DNA of 64,000 nucleotides from Strongylocentrotus droebachiensis (Eukaryota; Echinodermata; Echinoidea; Camarodonta; Strongylocentrotidae): the NCBI GenBank assembly GCA_035222895.1, contig JAVYIG010001028.1:335214-399213 (forward strand), written 5' to 3'. Below the pieces are notes generated by a model. It did not search any database. It had not been told where the DNA came from and saw only the letters and a list, made by a program, of their open reading frames with translations. The position numbers were made by a program, and so were the translations under genes. Shown here one piece after another: positions 1 through 12,850 of the stretch. The stretch's first letter is position 1, and each line of letters begins with the position of its first letter.

Positions 1-2229
1 CATTGAAATATCTCCTGTAAGCTATACTAAGTTAAATGAAATTTCACTGTCAAATTACGTCACATTATGATATGATTCCAAAAAGTACTTGCTCTAAACG
101 CCCGTAATGTATCAGGACGCGTAATACAGTTACAATCATTACAGCTACACAGTAGCAAAGATCAATTAACATTTCACTTGAAACCTATCAACGACTGCAT
201 TTACACAAGTTTTTTTCAAAGTGGGCAAGAGTCCACATACATGAATAAGAGATAGACAAACGAACACTCGAAAAGAAAACGGAGGAAATCGAAAGGACTC
301 CCCTTGAGCATGTTTGCATAGGGTCTCTGCTATTGGCATAGCCGTTTACACTGTCAATTAGCTAGGCAACCTGACACGAAATTGATGGAAAATCAATGGG
401 AGATATGCAAATAGACGAATTTTAGCGGGTCATTGCTCATAAATATCCCATTTCTGCATACAGGTGATTCATTAGAAAGCTATCGTTATTTAATGGGTGT
501 AATCCATTGCCTGTACCGAGATTACTTGAATTGGACAATTTAGATCACCTTTTTTCTCATAACATCGTTTGTTACAGGTAAAGCAGCATATACAGAAACC
601 CCGTTTACATTCGTTATCTAATAGTGAATATCCTAATTTATTTTAATCATTCAACGAGAAGACCTGCATCTTGTTAACTGATTGTCACTTGGAAACCGTT
701 GATCAACAAACTTGATCTTTTATGAGGTGTCACATCGAATATGTACTACATTGATGTTATCAACTGATTTTTGTATATGATTAGGCTAAACATGTTTTAA
801 CAATGAGTTTGACGGTTCAGAGTCCGCTTTTCTCACCTTTCGTATATTAGACAAATATGAAATCAAAGATATGATAGACATAATCAAATAGAGTTGTTTA
901 TCGTCAATATTGCTTCAACGCAATACATATATGTCAAATGGAGACGTGCAAAAGGCACCTTTCTCAAAGTGTTGCTTTACACTTAACTTCTTCTATGAAT
1001 CATGATTCTTTGTTACTGTTGCTAGGAACAAGCAACAAGCGTTATTCAAAAACACAATAACAATAATAAAACGGTAAAGCTTGGTCGATGTACTTTGTAT
1101 CCTCGATACAGGGTTAATCAGAATTATTCTTCTTGCCAGGGTTCTGAGGCAAAGAAGATTAAAACATTTGTAAGTTTTCGTTTCGGAGCATATAAATAAT
1201 CTTCGTTATCCATGCATGTAAACTACACAAAGGTTACGAGCAATGACAAACATGGAACATTTTAAGGCTTCACTAGTGGACCAAAGGACCAAACTCCTTT
1301 TCTCCAAGAATACACTTACATGCTCCTTGAGCTGAGATTCCAAGGCTAAACGTCCTTGTGTCCCGTTGAATATGTCTGTTCCACCAAGGATGATGACTAT
1401 TTTTAGACAAACTGGCATTATCTGATTTTAGAATTATATATATTATCAAGAGTTTCAATATGACTGGGTTCATATTCCTGAAAATTTAGGATTGGAAACA
1501 ACAACAATTTTAATATTGGCTATAATTGTTAAACATCATAATTACAGTTAACAATTTTAATTATTTTACCCTTACCAAGTTTGGTAAGAAAAAATAAGTA
1601 TGTTCTTCCCGATTTATGTTTCTTGAAAATGTGACATATTAACGCCTACATTAAAAAGTATTCAACAAAGGTCCTAATTCAATCAGTCCACCTTTCATTC
1701 TTGGGTTACGAAAAACAAAAACCCATCAAATTTACAAGTGGTAAGAATAATTTGGTTGCTAACTGTGTACCTGCATTGCTAAGGGGTATTTTCTTTCCAG
1801 TACTTTAGGTTGTCTTCTTCTAAGTAAAGCATAACCATGATAGCAGGGCTGACAAACACGTCAGTGCTCAACACAGTAAAGCAATTAAAATATCAATAAT
1901 TGATTTGGGTTATCACGTTTAACATTTATGAACCTAAAGAGGACAATGGTTCATGGGAAGCCAATTATATTATTTTCATGTATTTCACTTTCACGAAGTA
2001 TCCTCATTAGCTCGTGGTGAAACATTTTCACCATAATTTTGGAGGCGAATATGAAAGTATTCCTTAAACTCATTAACACCATCTTCGTAAAGGCAAATGA
2101 AATATATGACCCGCATTCTCCCAAATCTAAACAAAACTCCAAAATATGACAAAGGTGTAAATCTATCCTTGTTCCCTGTACATAAATGTCAGGTTGCCAC
2201 GTATGAACTCCCATTTTACTTGATACCCA
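1..2229. other. intergenic, no gene recognised
   Basis: AT-rich sequence without a convincing reading frame, RNA gene or well-formed mobile element. The short ORFs here lack coding-like composition and splice context. It lies just downstream of the 558-codon minus-strand ORF and should contain that gene's 3' untranslated region, but I could not fix a polyadenylation site. Confidence 0.6.
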
Positions 2230-3906
2230 TTAATCCGAGTCTGTGTCCGAATCATAACCCTGCCATGCTGATGTTGGTATAGAAATATGACTCTCATGCT
2301 TGGCCAGTCCTCCAGTCGTACTTGTCCTTGACGCCAATCCGTACGCCATCGACGTCGGATGAAGCGGGGTGTACGGATCATGCTCGTACTCATCATACTT
2401 CCGGTTAACATCGCGGAAGGTGATGGTGTTCGCTCCCAGGTTCCCCAGGCTCCGTTTCGCTAGATCGACGTCATAGTCGGAGTCTGGCATGTCCCTGATC
2501 CGCTCGACGGTCTTCTGCGTACCTGAGATCGACGATTCTTCGAGCAACCGCGCCATGTAGTAATCAACAAACTGATCAGGGTCTGTCTTGACGCTGTCAA
2601 GGCTGTTCACATATTCCTGGATCCGTGTCCCGTGTTTGGCGCGCTGGTGCCTTGCTTCGTCAACATCCATGATCGTCAAAGGTTTTTCATCACTGAAAAT
2701 ACTCACTAGGCTCTTTTTCCGTTTCGACTTTGCGGCGGACTTGCAACGTCCCGTCTTTGATTGGGGTAAACCTAGACGATGGCTAGCATTCGAGGTGGAC
2801 TCATTGTCAGATTGATCATTGGGTTCTTGTTCGGATACCTTTAGTGAGGTCCGAGGTCTCGAAAATTTGGCAGATGCTTTCCGTTTCTCGGACCTGGAAC
2901 TGGTACCACTTGCAGTTTTAGGTCTCAAGGTTGATTTCTTTGGCACGCTAATGGAGACTTTTGCAGAATTATTATTAGCTTGTTCACTTTCCTTGTCGGT
3001 CTTGATTTCCCCGGGCGAGGTCTTATCATTTTGAGTTGTTTCAACAGAATTCGTGTTTGTTTCATGATTGATTTGATTATTGTTTTCATCCTCTTGGCCA
3101 TTTTCGTTTCTCTGTGTGTTATCGTCATCCTCTGCTTCCGTTATTTTTATGATAATTTGTTGTGACTCATTTTTATCATGGGGACTCATCTTTTGGGTTC
3201 CATCCTTGAGGTCTTTTCCATCTCGTAGGAAGTTATTTTCAGGTATTGATCGCATTTTGTCCGCCACCTCTGAGGTGCTTAGAGGAGCAATTCTCTTGGT
3301 GACACTCGGTAATATCATCTTTGGTCTAGTCCTGTCTACACCGGCTGTACTGGGCCGAACCTTGTTGCCTTGTCCCGTGGCTAGTAGCTTAGCATGGGTG
3401 ATCCGTTCGATAGCCGTCATTGGTCGAATTGCTTTGCTAGACTTTTTCTCTGTGGAGGACGCCTGAGGTTCGTCGCCTGGCAGGTCAGGTCTCGTTGACG
3501 ATTGCGCAGGAGTCGGGGTTACGTTCCGGTATGTCATCATCCGATCCTGCGACTGCCGATGAAGCACTCGCTTCTTAGACAGATCCGCCTCTCTCTGCTT
3601 ATTGAGGACATCAACAGACGAGGTATTCGTGTTGAAGTTATAGTTATCCTTGGTGATGAGTTTCTTGAGCATCTCCCTGTCCCCCTTCATCCTGGCGTGG
3701 AAGACTTTCGAATGATGCAGTTTCGTCTGGAAGCGTTTTTGAGCGACCACTTGGTCCATTGCGATGCGGTGTTCTACTCGATGTTTCGAGACATCCAACA
3801 TGTTCAGCTCTTTATCTAACATTGCATCCAACTTCCAGTTAGCTGAATACACCGAGTGGGATTTCTCTCCCACCAATCCCGATTTCTTCTCACCTTTCGA
3901 ACCCAT
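2230..3906 (-). CDS. hypothetical intronless 558-aa charged low-complexity protein
   Basis: I do not recognise this protein. The ORF is uninterrupted for 1.68 kb, about eight times the usual chance ORF length here, and is GC-richer than its flanks, so it is very likely real. The start ATG sits in a good Kozak context (CCAACCATGG). Residues about 20-120 are charged and probably helical (HRVEHRIAMDQ, ARMKGDREMLKK). Residues 240-320 are acidic and rich in Asn, Glu and Thr. A basic stretch at 388-400 (KSAAKSKRKKS) looks like a nuclear localisation signal. Residues 411-520 look more ordered (DQFVDYYMARLLEE), and the end is acidic (YDSDTDSD). The motif RPxTA occurs three times (about 161, 184 and 328). 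I see no signal peptide or membrane segment, and only one Cys. Such RPxTA motifs are, to my knowledge, frequent in axonemal proteins, but a ciliary role is only a guess. It has the same strand as the receptor gene upstream and no visible link to it. Confidence 0.8.
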   Translation of the reverse strand: MGSKGEKKSGLVGEKSHSVYSANWKLDAMLDKELNMLDVSKHRVEHRIAMDQVVAQKRFQTKLHHSKVFHARMKGDREMLKKLITKDNYNFNTNTSSVDVLNKQREADLSKKRVLHRQSQDRMMTYRNVTPTPAQSSTRPDLPGDEPQASSTEKKSSKAIRPMTAIERITHAKLLATGQGNKVRPSTAGVDRTRPKMILPSVTKRIAPLSTSEVADKMRSIPENNFLRDGKDLKDGTQKMSPHDKNESQQIIIKITEAEDDDNTQRNENGQEDENNNQINHETNTNSVETTQNDKTSPGEIKTDKESEQANNNSAKVSISVPKKSTLRPKTASGTSSRSEKRKASAKFSRPRTSLKVSEQEPNDQSDNESTSNASHRLGLPQSKTGRCKSAAKSKRKKSLVSIFSDEKPLTIMDVDEARHQRAKHGTRIQEYVNSLDSVKTDPDQFVDYYMARLLEESSISGTQKTVERIRDMPDSDYDVDLAKRSLGNLGANTITFRDVNRKYDEYEHDPYTPLHPTSMAYGLASRTSTTGGLAKHESHISIPTSAWQGYDSDTDSD

Positions 3907-5950
3907 GGTTGGCTCCTACTTCACAATTTGATCCAGTTTACATCAGTGCAGGTTAACATCACAATTTATTTGAAATTCCAGACTTTATTCCCAGAATGTG
4001 ACGATCCACTTAAGAATATCATAATCTCTTGGCAATATAACAGATTTTTGATAAGTTTAGCATTTTTCGTAAGTCTCTTTGTGGCACTATAGCAGTGCAA
4101 TACAACAGAGATGACAGCATCGGAAGGGGCGTTTCGAGGAATATCAACTTTCTGCGTTGTTCACTTATCTCAAGTTATCTCCTATAAGACCCCAGTAACA
4201 ATCACCTCATGATGTCAATATCCGTTTCACATGCTCCGCATAGACGTACGTCATGAGGTTCTTGAAATGTGAAGTGCAACTCTGTAACTGTCCTCAGAGG
4301 AGTTCCGTTATACCGTGGAGATGAAGATTGCCAGCCGAGGAGTAATTATTGATGATCCTCAGTAAACGCATCTGTCATAAAGTACAAAGTCCAAAACATT
4401 AGAGCATTGTTAATGTTATCGACTTTCTTCTAAAGTTCAAAGTCAAAATTATTACAACTTATTATTTTATTGATATGATCAGCTTTCTTCTAAAGCACTA
4501 AATCAAAATTAATTGAGCATTGCTATATTATAGATTATATGTATATCTTGTTAACAACTTTGTTTTGATATTTTATTTAAAATGTATTGACCATAATTGC
4601 CAACTTTATTCTAGCTTATTATTTTAGCTATTCTAGCTATATAAAAGCAACAGGTAGATTGGTATTCTTTGTCATATTAACTTACACAGAACATGCAGAA
4701 TAAATGTTGTTGAAAACAAAAATGTTATTTGCAATACATGTAGGATATAATGGGAACACCTCATTTTACACTTAAAGGCGGCCGACTCGTGATCAGTTAA
4801 ACGAAAGAAGTTTAGATATGTCTAGTCTGCCCTATATCCCCACTTTCATCTCTTTGGTATGGTAACTAGGACCTACTGGAATAGTAATTTATTATTAATC
4901 AAACTTGTGATAATGACTGAGAAAGATGCCGTTGATGTGTAACCTTTTTCGTCAAAACTAATGAACTTTATGCGTCAATTAGTGTTGTATTTTCTTTTTG
5001 TACATAGACGACATATTATTTACAAAAGGTTGATACTTGAGTTGAACATGAATACACGTCGAGAGTTCATAATGTTATGGCTACTCGAATAACAAGTGGC
5101 TAAATTAAGATGTCGTAAATCATTGTGATCGTTACAGGATGCCAAAATGTACAAAGCGTCTGGGTATATCCGGGTATACCCATATGGTATTCTTAACGCG
5201 TGTATCGCCCCCCCCCCCCCACAACAAGAAGGAAATATATAATAATGGTTATAATAATAATTTTAAAAATCGTCACTACTATAGGTTTGTCTATTTTCTG
5301 ACGAATCTCTATTTTACACTTACATATATTAAAAACACTTATAAAACTCGTAGCTCCGTGGTATAAGCATATTGAAAAATAATTGTCCAAAATAAATGTC
5401 CCGATGCTCTAATAATTAGTTCAAATAAGCTAGATATTCTGCAGTTTAATAATAAATCACTTCCCTTTTGCTAAGGTTTACTTTAATATTATTAGTGAAG
5501 CATAGAAAATCAAACTCTTTTCAACCATGTACACACTTTTATTAGAGTTAACTATGAACATATACATCAAATACATCAAAATAAGTCCAACTAAGATTTT
5601 TCATTCAGGTCTATTGCAAGAAAATTCTTCGTAAAAGCAGTCAAAAACTAATAAATACAAGGATTACATGGCTTCAATTTTCAAACATACATTAAAAAAA
5701 TCCAATAAATTAACAAATATTGACAAGAAACAAAAAGTGAGATTATAAACGAAGGAGAATTCTTCAACATATCGGACTTCAAATTGATAATAAACATAAA
5801 CATATTAAACAAATCCAATTGTAAAGCAAAGAGAGAAAAGGAGAAACGAAAATTGACAAGCTGGTGAATACGAGAGAAAAAAGAGAAAGGAAGAAGAGTG
5901 ATTTGATGAGGAAAGGAAAAAAATATAAGAGTGTACTCACCGATAATTCA
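3907..5950. other. intergenic, no gene recognised
   Basis: This is the 5' flank of the 558-aa ORF on the minus strand, followed by AT-rich sequence. The only landmarks are a run of 13 C at 5208-5220 and AT-rich simple sequence. No CpG-rich promoter or clear TATA box can be defended. Confidence 0.55.
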
Positions 5951-6118
5951 TTATACTCGTCCCCAGATCTCGGCGACAGTAAGCAATTGACTACCGCTGA
6001 ATGTAATGTCTCGCTTGCAAAGTAATTCCACTTGTTTCGGCTTTTGTAAGCGGCTGGTACCACCGTGTTTTCTCTTGAGAGTGTCGAAACTCAATAGTCC
6101 GAGCACGCTAGAGGCAAG
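5951..6118 (-). CDS. weak candidate terminal exon
   Basis: A possible acceptor (CATTAG) is followed by an open frame of 55 codons ending in TAA. Alternatively, a later acceptor and the strong donor GTGAGT at 5942-5937 would define an internal exon in another frame (containing NKWNYFASETLH). Both readings have coding-like composition and neither resembles a family I know. If it is real, it might belong to an alternative 3' end of the receptor gene. Confidence 0.2.
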   Translation of the reverse strand, partial: LASSVLGLLSFDTLKRKHGGTSRLQKPKQVELLCKRDITFSGSQLLTVAEIWGRV

Positions 6119-6205
6119 CTAATGAAAAGAGACAATGACGTGAGCAAAATGCATCCTTATTACTACAGCCCCACCTATTGTTATGGCTGTATTGTCTGTC
6201 AATTT

Positions 6206-6350
6206 TCAGCGTGGAGCTGACTGAATCGAAACTTTGGTCATAGCTGAATGCCTCTTGGCTCTCCCATAGCGACGAGCAGTGTCAACAGGCCCGGGTTGGT
6301 CTCTGCCCAGGGGATGTTTGACTTCGTCGGGGATGCCCTGGACCATTGAT
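6206..6350 (-). CDS. probable terminal exon, basic cytoplasmic-tail-like peptide
   Basis: A good acceptor (pyrimidine-rich, ending CCCACAG) precedes a frame that opens with one nucleotide of a split codon and runs 47 codons to a TGA. Codon use is GC-biased at third positions, unlike the AT-rich surroundings. The peptide is basic (ARRYGRAKRHSAMTKVS), as in receptor tails. Phase fits only a preceding exon ending with two nucleotides of a codon. The receptor exon at 12851-13057 could provide that through a weak GT at 12854-12853, which replaces its own stop. It may therefore be an alternative C-terminus of the GABBR2-like gene, or the last exon of an unseen one. A second frame of the same stretch is also open. 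Confidence 0.45.
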
Positions 6351-6985
6351 CTGTGGGGACACACTTAATGATTGGGTGGGATTGAAAAGAATTTTTGTTT
6401 TCATGTACCGTGTCTTCTAAAATGACTCATACATTTGAACTTAACTTTCGTAAAGAACAGACAAACATAATCTTTATTGATTAGTAGCAAAAATAGGTTA
6501 TATCCTTCCGTTGTTCTTTTATTGGCGAATACGGCGTACACGGGTAAAAACAGAGTGACAAACCTAGATAGTGAGTATTATAAATGCCAACGCGATCGTG
6601 AAGTCGTTCAATAAATCAACTTAAGGACAGTTTTAATTGCCAATTTTGTTGCGCCTTAGAATCTTTGTGCCTAATATTTTCATTAATTGTCCATGATAGG
6701 CACACAGTTTATATAAACTAAACATCTACATTCATAACTGAAAACAATTAAAAGAGGGAAGCTTAATTCCATTTATGGCGATTCTTTGTAACTTCGTCAT
6801 CTCTCGAGACTTTTAAAGAAAAACTATACCCCATTATTTTGGTTTAGGACCAAATAAACAGAAAGAACGAAGGAAAGAAAGAAAGAAAGAAAGGAAAAAA
6901 AGGAAGAAAGAAGGAGAGAAAAGAATAAAAGGCCTTGACAATTTGTGTCATTTTTTATAAGCAACATGAGATCATCATGGTAATC

Positions 6986-7720
6986 AACATCACTTATCAT
7001 TATCATCATCATTATCATCATCATTATCATCATCATTATCATCATCATTGTCATCATCATTATCATCATCATCGCCATCATCATTATCATCATCATTGCC
7101 ATCACCATTATCATCATCATCGCCATCATCATTATCATCATCATTATCATTATCATTATCATCATCATCATTGTCATCATCATTATCATCATCATTGCCA
7201 TCATCATTATCATCATCATTGCCATCACCATTATCATCATCATTGTCATCATCATTATCATCATCATCATTATCATCATCATTGCCATCACCATTATCAT
7301 CATCATTATCATCATCATTATCATCATCATTATCATCATCATTATCATCATCATTGTCACCATCATTATCATCATCATTATCATCATCATTGTCATCATC
7401 ATTATCATCATCATTGCCATCACCATTATCATCATCATTGTCATCATCATTATCATCATCATTATCATCATCATTATCATCATCATTATCATCATCATCA
7501 TTATCATCATCATTGCCATCACCATTGCCATCACCATTATCATCATCATCATCATCAACATTATCATCATCGTCATTATGATGATGATCATCATCATTAT
7601 CAATGCCATCATCATCATCATCATCGTAATTATCATCATTACCGTTATCATCATTATCATCATCAGCAGCATCATCATCATCATCATCACCATACCAATA
7701 ACTTCATTATCACCACCATT

Positions 7721-7751
<31 letters not shown>

Positions 7752-7759
7752 CCATCATA
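6986..7759. repeat. long imperfect (ATC)n microsatellite
   Basis: About 770 bp of ATC/CAT trinucleotides with a superimposed longer period (blocks of TATCATCATCAT varied by GTC, GCC and ACC). It is open in several frames on both strands and gives spurious His-rich, Ser/Leu-rich and Met-rich ORFs, which are not genes. Confidence 0.97.
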
Positions 7760-7899
7760 AATCAGTGGGTTAATTAAGGTGAATCAGTTTAAACATAGAC
7801 CACCTTCATGAATATGAGCGTAAGGCTATAATTGCATAATCAATACCGCCTTCATAATAATTATCTTTCAGGCCCTACGTATTCTTCCGGTCCTTTAAT

Positions 7900-7932
7900 A
7901 CGTTCATTAGGGATGTCATCCCTAATGAACGT
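7900..7932. repeat. perfect 15-bp hairpin
   Basis: The arm ACGTTCATTAGGGAT is followed by a 3-nt spacer and its exact reverse complement. No flanking longer inverted repeat is visible. Confidence 0.95.
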
Positions 7933-9599
7933 CGCCCTTATTATCACATCAGACTCATGAAGAACACTGTCACTCCAGTGTTTTTCCATACCACCTCAAC
8001 CTTGTAACTTTTTATTGAAAACATGTTTGATGAAACAGGGCCCAGGAGTGGATTTGAAGAGGGGGGGGGGGGGTCAATTCCAAGGAAGCGATCTCTATTA
8101 TGACTCTTAAAGAGAAGATTTCAATTCGTCTGCATTCATAGAGTATCGTCACCACAATCACGATCCTCGTCATTTTTTGTTTACAATAACCATCAAAAGG
8201 ATTACAAAATAAGCCTTCAATGACATATTAGTACACTCATTTTTATTTTATTTTACAGATGTGAAGCGTACATAGCACCCAAAACGTTACCATAAGTTTA
8301 CATTAAATGAATTATTTACATTTATGTCGTTTTGGGTATTTTTTATACTCTTTCATACCAAAATTAATGCATTATCTTTAAAGCTAGAATTAAGAAGAAA
8401 ACTATCTCGATTTTTCCAAAATATCAAACGCATATTCAATACAAGATCTTTTTTTTTCAAATTTTAAATTTAGTTAGAAATCGACACGTGATGATTATTT
8501 CTATTCATTCAAGTATAAACAAAACACGCTGTTATAGTATCACCGGGCAAATATCATACACGTTAATGCATTGTTCCTTTATTTTGTAACTTCATGTACT
8601 AAAAAGATTCGCCATAGCAGCTCTTTGATAAAAGCAGTATTTAACCCGATATGGAAAAAAGTTATATATTTGGCACCACCAAAGGTGTTCTATTAAACTT
8701 CCATCATGATGTTAACATTGTTATTATCTCAGCTACAAGGGTGTATAATGAAATAATACTTTACATGGTTTAATATTGCACCCCTACGTCAAAACAATAT
8801 CTAAATTTTAACAATGCCGGTACGTGTATTCCTTAGTGTGTAAGATAACATTAATACACTCATTATTTCCAGATGTTGAAATTTGTTAGGGTCTACTTCG
8901 GCTCATAGTTCACAACTAAGAATTAGCAAAATTATTATAGTAATGTTCGAAGATTTTCTTTTCATCTGCATGGATTGCCTTAAATTAAACAATATTAGAA
9001 GAAGGACATCTTTTGATTAACGTCATCTTACGAACAAACAAAAGTTATAAAAATGAATGCGATGGATTTTTTGTTCTTGATCGTCACAACTCCATCATTT
9101 ATTAACCATTTAATGTGGGATACCAACGGCGGATCCGGAATTATGAAACAGAGTATGTACTCCCAAAATATCATAAGTCCTCGCTATTGGAATTGTCCAA
9201 AGTAGAGGGAAAGTGCAAGACTCATACTACGGAAGCAGCCCCACTGTCCAATTTCTTTAAATTTAATTTTAACAATCTCCACCACCGCGATCATCCTCTA
9301 TTAGCTGAAAGCCGACGATCCCCGAATTTTGATCGCGAAATAAAATAAAAACCGTCCAAATTCTGGACAACACCAAAACCATGCGAACGCACACCCACTC
9401 CTCACACCCCACCTGCCCGATCCGCGCCCCTGACGACAATAATGAAAAAGTACGCTTCACAATATGTTTCCTTGGATACGAGTATGCAAATTCCACATCA
9501 TGTTCAGCCTCACTTCATTCTGACATTTCCTAAAGTATAATGCATCCATCTGATAATTGCTTCTTCGAATACGTTGCTTTGAATGTAAATCTCAATCAT

Positions 9600-9880
9600 T
9601 AATTTGTTTTGAATGCAAATTTTACTAAATGCATTGTTTTGAATGCATGTATTGCAATGTTTTGAATGTATATTACAATGAATTCAATTCAATTCAATTT
9701 CATTTCACATCTCTTTAAAAACACATCAGAAGATATTCAAACAAATCAGTGAATGAATGCATTTTTTTTTAATGCATATATTGCAATTAATGCATTATTT
9801 TGAATGCATATATTGCAATGAATGCATTATTTTGAATGCATATTGCATTGAATGCATATTACAATGAATACATTGCTTCG
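9600..9880. repeat. TTTTGAATGCATATTGCAAT minisatellite
   Basis: Degenerate tandem units of about 20-30 bp built from TTTTGAATGCAT, ATATTGCAATGAATGCAT and AATTCAATTC, with length changes between units. Confidence 0.85.
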
Positions 9881-12850
9881 TGTGTGTTCAACGTTGAATT
9901 TCTTTACTTTGTTTTCGTACACACAGTCCCGTCACATAATGCGTGGTAGCTGCATGCTACAATAATCAATTTCCAATGATAAAGCATGAATTTAGCATAA
10001 CTTGACTAAACAGTGAAGACAAAGTATAATTCAAAATACAAAACAAGACAACATCCTTTTTACATTATCTTTAGGCCGGGTGTAGTGTCGATAAGAGCAT
10101 ATTATACTTGTAACAAAACATAGGATATAATAGATTCATTTCAAACAGCAGTATTATAATCCTGTCACATTTACAACTATTTACACATAATAAGAATGGA
10201 AGTATATATGTTTCAATGCAAGTGTTCTATGTACACATTATTCGATGTTAGGCTTTCCTCTTTCAGGAAAAACCAAAGATAAATTATCTGGTAAAAAGTT
10301 TGCTAACTATATACATTGTAATACTCACATACTCTACCGTGAACCTATTACGTAATCATTTACTCATATGAAATACAACATATTGTTTGCAGCCACAAAA
10401 GCCAAAATGCCATCATCTTCTTGCATCGAATATTAGGATATCTTGCAAATAACTAAGATCGTGCACACTTCGTCATATTCTTTTTCATAGAACAGGAATT
10501 ATGCATTTTCAATTTCATGGACAAAGATTTCCAAACTTGCTCACATTTTCAGATCTTCTTACACGAAATAAGCTATTAAGCAACTTGGTTCCACTGAGAT
10601 GATTTTAAAGGGGGTTATTACACCTCATATCACTCTTTGTTAGGATGCACAGTCCTGACAAACATAATATTCCTCACGACTGCTAAAGTCGTTCTTTGTG
10701 AGGCTCTCTACAATATAAAGCATCATTATTATTTCACATGTTCCTGTTTAGAATGATGCAGGCATGTGTACTGCAGTTTTACATGAATATTCACTCACGG
10801 CAAATGAACAAATTCGTTCAAGAAACAAGTATTCTACATTTTCTTTTCTTTTTTGACGTAGTGTATACTGACAGATGAAACGTTTAAATAAATGTTTATA
10901 TACTACATTTTCCTAACTAAAATACTCCTTGAACATGCAGTTCATTTTGGCCATCATAACCAGCCTGAAATTCGTTTCACACAGTCTTTCTTTCGCGAAT
11001 CTAATAACTACGAGACGCGCGAGGTCCGTTTATGGTTTACACTGAGTGGGGGTATCAAGTGGCACTCCATATATAGTCGTCACATTTCCACAATAATTTT
11101 TGAAAAGAGCTCATTATGTTCGTAATACCAGCTCTCCATATATACTAGGAACTGATACATGCTCGCAAACCATGAAGTTATTTCATTAGAAATTAAATTA
11201 ACATTCAAAGAATATCTCAAATGTTCTTGAAATACTCGAAATTATATTTGTAAATACTAAGTACAACCAGTTCGTAACAGGCAAGTTTCTGAAATTTCTT
11301 CATTTTTTTAAAAATGAAAACATTACCATTGATTACATAACGAAAAATGAATGCTACGTGGACAGTCTCGCAAACGTAATTCCATGATATAAGTAATCAT
11401 TGGTAAAAGTGATGTCATTATCATGGAGGTTAATCGTATAATACTCTAATTCATGCACGTCAAGTCAATTTGAAACCACAAGTCGAACATGCCGGTGAAT
11501 TTTATACATGGTAATGCCGAAAAGACTTTTTAACGTAGTTGAACACTGGTGACATGCATTTTTTTTTCATCGTTCTTTACAACTTTTAATGTCCGCCTCG
11601 ATGCCCGCTGCGATGTACATCTCGTCGATGTCGGTGATGACGATATGGTGTCATCAAGCTTACAATGTTTTCGCGAGCAACAAATGTGAAAATGAAACAG
11701 AATCCTCCTCGTCTGACAATTTATACATTTTCTACGTATGCCATTGCAATTTCACAATCTTCAGCTCATATAAGGAATAAACTGCATCTTTTCCTTTCAG
11801 AATTCTGCTGCTGCATCCATACTACTGCACAGTGTGAGGGCGCTATTCAATGCGCTTCGTCAGAGCAATTGATTGGGAGAGTTTGACCAACCCTGTACGA
11901 GTTTGGCACGATATGGCGAATATTGGTTTGTTGGGCAAGCACAAAACAAAAAAGTATACGCCATGCTGTGACCAAGTGAAACTCAGTTGGCCAAACTCTG
12001 TATATAGATGGCTTTGCGCTTCGATGCATTGATCTCTCGATGGGGCCGCTTATACTTGATGGTTCTCGCTTTCTTTTCCAAATATCAAGAGATATCTCTG
12101 CTCTCCGTGAATATAATTGTAGGGATACCTAGGATAACTTGCGTACAACGAGGTTCTTATTGAAAGACCTGTATCAGATCTCACCATGTAAGACATGAAT
12201 TCACACAAGGGTCCATCCAAAGTAGACAACTTATTAAGAAGTTCTTTTCCACTAGCTTTCATATGGCACGAACCAACAGCGATACACTTCAACTTGTAGG
12301 TCGTTGCCACACTGCTTCGAATTAGCACACATCACCTTTCTGTAGTATTAACACATCTATTTCAAATGGGCATCCAATTCTTTCGAAATTTCAGGTCTAT
12401 TCCATCAATTTGATAATACAACTGCTCCTCGCTATTGTTTGATTGTTTTTTGGCCATAGCGTTCATTCTCGTTACAAAATCTAGTCCAGACCTTACATCT
12501 TCAATCGATCATTTCTTCAGAAGTACTGTTTTTATAGGATTGATGAAACGATCATATCAAAATCACTTTCCAACCAAGCTTTGACAGCTTTCGAAGATTC
12601 CATGTTCAACCGTCGGCATATCGTCGTTTATTTCCCCCTTTTTCATCAAAAGGTGTGTAGTGCACTGAAATCTAAATTCCTCTACAGTCGTCGGGTTTAC
12701 GTACATGTAGGCTTTTTCACGTCGCTCGTTATAACTTGTGAGATAACGATATCCTTGTCAGTGAAGTCATTATACAAACGAAAAAATGGCGAATGGTCAA
12801 TGCGAAAACATCAACATTTCAGAACAACGGTTCTGTCGTTTCACACTGCA

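Larger units (their letters stand above)
6351..12850. other. AT-rich intergenic or terminal-intron sequence
   Basis: I found no exon I can defend. It holds the large (ATC)n tract (6986-7759), a perfect hairpin (7900-7932), a 13-G run at 8061-8073, a minisatellite (about 9600-9880) and a small GC-rich patch at 11589-11680 that is open in several frames. If the 6206-6350 exon belongs to the receptor, this is its last intron (6.5 kb). Confidence 0.55.

Noticed and set aside
6824..7777. Long ORFs on both strands (His-rich, Met-rich, Ser/Leu-rich)
   Set aside because: They are translations of the ATC microsatellite in different frames, with no splice or start context.
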